This document shows, piece after piece, positions 60,601-64,000 of a stretch of DNA of 64,000 nucleotides (its first letter is position 1; every line of letters starts with the position of its first letter). Origin of the DNA: Prunus persica (Eukaryota; Streptophyta; Magnoliopsida; Rosales; Rosaceae); contig NC_034014.1 in the NCBI RefSeq assembly GCF_000346465.2, positions 18,797,956 through 18,861,955 on the forward strand, written 5' to 3'. The notes under the pieces were generated by a model that was given only the letters and a program-made list of their open reading frames with translations, ran no database searches and was not told the DNA's origin. The position numbers and the translations under genes were made by a program.

Positions 60601-62097
60601 ACCATGGAATTACATCAATTGAATCCAAACAAAAAAAATCAGCAATAACAAATGTGATGATAAACTCTGCGGACCCTCTATTTTAATGGAAATTTCTGCC
60701 TTAAAAAATTCATTGTAGTTCTTATAAATATAGTAACCGTCCATTCCAGAATATTCAATTTGCACAACAAGGCATGTAGGCTATCACAAGGTTCCCACCA
60801 CATGAAAATTGTCTTAATTGTCCCTTGCTCACCTCATGAACCTTCTGCATGTTATCAAATTTTTTATAAAAACTTGATTTTGCTATTATAGTCCCAATGT
60901 TGACACGCATCCACCTTAAGCCCATCCTGCTATTTCTAATCATGCACATTGCACCTCAATCACCAAATTTTCATCTATGCTCATGGGTGGCCTTCCAGCA
61001 GTGTTAGTATAGGGTTTTCCATTTTTCACAAATTTTGTTGGTTTACCGTTGTTTCAATAGCTTGAGCTGTTATAAATGTGAACCAACAGTTATTTTATAC
61101 CGTAAACAGCCTCCCTCACAAGTGGGAACTAACACATGAACTACTTGAATTAAATTGTGAGAAAATACGGCAGAGCGCGGACCTCCACCTCCTCTCCATT
61201 ACAAGCTGAATTTCACTGGTTTATCACTGGTCCCAAAAACATAAGCTTTTGGATGTGGACCACCAATTGTTTTGTATTGTAACAGTTTTGTCTACTTACA
61301 TATATATGTACCTCTGTGTGTGGAGCAGAAACAAATTTACTGCAGTAACAATCATCCAAAAGCAATTACAACACAGAGTAAAACAAACACATACTATGAT
61401 GTACTAAGAGCGAAAGCTATGATTTGGGAAATCGAACGAGACAATTCAAAGAATCATGGTCATCCGTCATGGTAAACCCACCAATCCAATAATCAAACAA
61501 GACAAAACCCATGTCAAAAAACACCTTTTCCCCAAAAATTCCGATCCCAAACTCAAAATTAAAAGCCATCATTAGCAACCAAATGCCACAAAACCCAGAA
61601 CCAGAAAAGCACAACAATAAACATCATAGTAGCAATAATCACCTGTACTGCACCCCCATCTTAATCGCAAGAGACACGTCCACGCTTCCAACGGCTTCCA
61701 AAATAGCGAAGTACTTAGCCGGGTCTTCAATCACGTACCTGAAAGGCCTAATCCCAGCATCTCTGACCAACGCAACAAGCTGCCTCATACAAAGCTCACG
61801 GTGATCATCCTTCAAAATCTCAAGTGGCGTCTGAAGATCAGGCCTGTTGTTGAAGTAGTCCAAAACTCTGTCTTGAATGTCTTTATGCTTGCCTCTCAAG
61901 TAATTGGAAAGACTATCTGTGTCCACCTTCAGCATCGCCGCTTTGGCGCACTCTAGCAGCTGAAGCTGGTGGTGGGTGGCGTCGTTTTTAGGTTGTGGGT
62001 AATTGGGTGTCAGGTGCAAGGACAGCCGTTGGATGCGCCTGTTGGTGATGGACTGTGATTCGTCCTCCCCCGTCGGATCTGGGTAGGGGCTTTGCAT
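57630..62097 (-). CDS. ACX2: Peroxisomal acyl-CoA oxidase 2 (long chain)
   Basis: Seven exons on the minus strand join in phase: 62097-61643, 60462-60347, 59733-58853, 58656-58477, 58360-58194, 58111-57988, 57785-57630 (692 aa, the length I recall for Arabidopsis ACX2). The enzyme makes trans-2-enoyl-CoA and H2O2 from long-chain acyl-CoA, the first step of peroxisomal beta-oxidation, with FAD. A PTS2 signal, RI-x5-HL, is at residues 21-29. Flavoenzyme blocks are [79 protein letters not shown] and the catalytic-Glu segment [12 protein letters not shown]. The C terminus is not a PTS1, as expected for a PTS2 protein. All introns are GT-AG; the first is about 1.2 kb. Confidence 0.96.
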
Positions 62098-62860
62098 TTT
62101 TTTTGTTTTAATCAGAGACAGAGAGTCGGTGGAGGAGGAGGAAGAAGAGGTTGGCTGGTTTGTGGGGAAGGTCTGAAAATTCGAAATGGGAAAGATCCGC
62201 TGGTTCGTTTCCTTATACGCGAGAGGCGATGCGGTGGAGGTTGGCGTGGCGGCTGCGGATTGGTGTGGAAGTTGGCAGTTAGTCTTGGCGCGCGTTTCAA
62301 TGTCATGGGATATGTATGCACGATCGAGGGTGATGTGGTGTAAATATGGATTTTAGATCAAATTTGTTCTTGTGACGTATCGTTGCGTCCATTCAATAAT
62401 AAAGGATTAATATCACAAAATGTTGTTAATGTTTACAAAATTATCAGATTGTATTTTTAATTTTTTTCTGTCATTCATGATGTGTGATCACAAATAATTT
62501 ATGCTGTTAGTTTCCGTTAAAAACTTTGCTAGTTTATTGACGTGGCACATATATATCACAAAACATCTCTGAGGTTTACGCACTTATTACAAATGGTCCT
62601 TGCAAAATTTTTTACTTTTTTTATTTAAAATTCATAACATTTTGGTTTTCTTTTTAAATTTTATGAATTTTAAATTATTTAAAAATATATATTGTATTTT
62701 AAATACATGTGACACTATATTATTGGAAATGTAGGATCCACATATATGCCACATTAACAAACTAATGGAGTTTTTAAAAAATAATTTAAAAATGAAAAAA
62801 ACCAAGGGTTTAGGGTTCATAAAAGTCCCTCAAGGTTAAAATCCTTCTATAAATGGTTTT
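62098..62860. other. ACX2 promoter side and AT-rich DNA, no gene
   Basis: The first about 250 bp are ACX2 leader or promoter. From 62400 to 62860, AT-rich DNA with ATCACAAA/ATTACAAATGGTCC-type blocks looks like an eroded TIR element, but the ends were not resolved. Confidence 0.45.
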
Positions 62861-63074
62861 TGTTGTAAATATTAAGGTGGAGCCCACCTCCAATGATAGG
62901 AGCTTAGTCTATATAAGGGCTCACCCTTCCATTTGTAATACACACAATGAGAAGAGAAAACATTCCCTTCTCTCTCTCAATTTCTTCTCCCATTTGTAAG
63001 AAACACACATAATAGAGAGCAAACATTCTCTCCATCTCAATCCCCTCTCTACAATTTCTCATTGATTTATAACA
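62861..63074 (+). mobile_element. Short LTR followed by a primer-site-like junction
   Basis: A TG...CA unit of 214 bp starts TGTTGTAAATATTAAGG and ends TTGATTTATAACA. TATATAAGG near 62911 is its likely TATA box. CGTTATCAGCACGAA follows at once, a junction I know from plant copia-type elements. A second LTR is not in the window. Confidence 0.65.
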
Positions 63075-63300
63075 CGTTATCAGCACGAATTTGTTCAAAC
63101 TATACCAGCTGAAGATGCTGTCTCCGACCCTGAAAATTTTGTTGGAGGACCAAGAAGCTCTGTCTCTGGGATTTCAAGAGAGAGAGAGCAGAGAGAGTGG
63201 TCTGGTACAAAAAAAAAAAAAAAAAATCTGATCGGCCCTTTATCTTTCTCTCTCTCTCTCTCTCTCTAGCTCCTCAGCTTCTGCTCATTGTTGATGAACA

Positions 63301-63873
63301 ATGGAGGGAGGAGATAGACCACCTTGGCTTCGTCTCAGTGAGAAGGAACACAATCAAATGGGAAATCTTTTAATTTCTCTGAGGTCAGAGTCTTCATTCA
63401 GAAACTCACTCAGAGAAGTCCCTCGTTTGGTGAAGAAGCAGAACCAAGATGGGCTCTGTTTCTCTGAAGATTGGTGATGGAACAGCCAGATTCAAAAGAG
63501 CAACGCTATGTTCATCAACCGTCAATCTTCTCACGGATCCGAGCTCTAGCTCTCAGGCCTCTCAGAGGCCACGCATGACGACGCCGTTTCCGGACGCAAG
63601 TCCCAGCCTTTCGTTCCGGGGCTCCTACCACCGTCGAGCCCAATCCGAAGTCCAATTCCGGATCCTCGACGATAAAGATGAGTGCGAGGCCGAGGCACCG
63701 GCATAGCGACTCGGTTGACGCGTCTTTGGACAGCATAGAGGCCAAGAAGGCCATGGCTCCTGATAAGCTCGTCGAGCTCTGGACTGTCGACCCAAAACGA
63801 GCTAAGAGGATTTTGGCAAATCGGCAGTCTGCTGCTCGGTCAAAAGAGAGGAAGGCCCGGACATATCAGGCTT
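63301..63873 (+). pseudogene. Broken copy of a group I bZIP gene (VIP1/RF2/bZIP18-like)
   Basis: From about 63550 a frame reads [20 protein letters not shown] and SEVQF and stops at 63704-63706. A second frame from about 63678 reads [40 protein letters not shown] and the basic region [14 protein letters not shown]. In intact members a long acidic segment separates these parts; here it is deleted, with a frame change. The leucine zipper is missing: homology ends near 63873, about where family genes have an intron. The frame at 63301-63477 (ATG to TGA) is unrecognised. It lies behind an LTR, so capture by a retrotransposon is possible. Family function is transcription control in stress and development. 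Confidence 0.7.
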
Positions 63874-63940
63874 CGTGGTTAGCCCTCGCTTCGTGTTCGT
63901 TGTTGGAAATATAATTGTCATCATTCTCCTTGTCAAGTCC

Positions 63941-64000
63941 GGCAGGTTTTCAGGTAAAGACTCCAGCACAGGAGCTGATCTTTACGATGAGTTTGTTCAC
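63941..64000 (+). other. Open frame running off the right edge
   Basis: A frame reading GRFSGKDSSTGADLYDEFVH is open to the end. It may be an exon or a retroelement piece. I do not recognise it. Confidence 0.25.

Noticed and set aside
1..64000. tRNA genes, CRISPR arrays or a biosynthetic gene cluster
   Set aside because: None was recognised by reading; the intact genes belong to unrelated pathways. A tRNA scan was not possible here.

Overview
The window is nuclear DNA from a eudicot plant. Genes are split by GT-AG introns, and the transposons are typical plant families: an endogenous caulimovirid, a Cassandra TRIM with 5S-like LTRs, hAT, PIF/Harbinger and Mutator-like MITEs, and solo LTRs. 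Protein resemblance suggests a woody rosid, perhaps Rosaceae; that is inference. No CRISPR array, operon or bacterial signal is present.

Layout. 1-5.5 kb holds a decayed endogenous pararetrovirus. 5.5-10.7 kb is MITE-rich intergenic DNA. 10.78-12.51 kb is an intact SOSEKI (DUF966) gene. 13.2-18.7 kb holds a MITE, a truncated LTR retrotransposon and a scrambled partial copy of the SOSEKI gene, itself broken by a MITE and a solo LTR. 19.5-27.2 kb is a nest of DNA transposons plus another solo LTR. 28.88-29.56 kb is a pollen Ole e 1-like secreted-protein gene. 29.97-34.98 kb is one non-autonomous LTR retrotransposon whose 5' LTR was invaded by a TIR element that itself carries a hAT element and a Cassandra TRIM. 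35.0-36.7 kb holds small TIR elements, one carrying a calmodulin-like gene fragment.

The right-hand 27 kb is gene-rich. It holds a plastid-type phosphoglycerate mutase (37.36-40.56), a type I inositol-polyphosphate 5-phosphatase (42.80-46.40), an intronless EIN3-like gene (minus, 47.48-48.94), a DUF630/DUF632 NRG2-like gene (53.43-56.97) and, convergent with it, the peroxisomal acyl-CoA oxidase ACX2 (minus, 57.63-62.10). The right edge has a short LTR with a primer-site-like junction and a broken group I bZIP copy.

All seven intact genes were assembled exon by exon, and their reading phases close without forcing. They are ordinary unlinked plant genes and do not form a pathway cluster. The most unusual material is in the repeats: nested insertions with exact target duplications, a shuffled gene copy, a captured gene fragment and a stop/start overlap in the pararetrovirus. 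I see no convincing new biochemical system.
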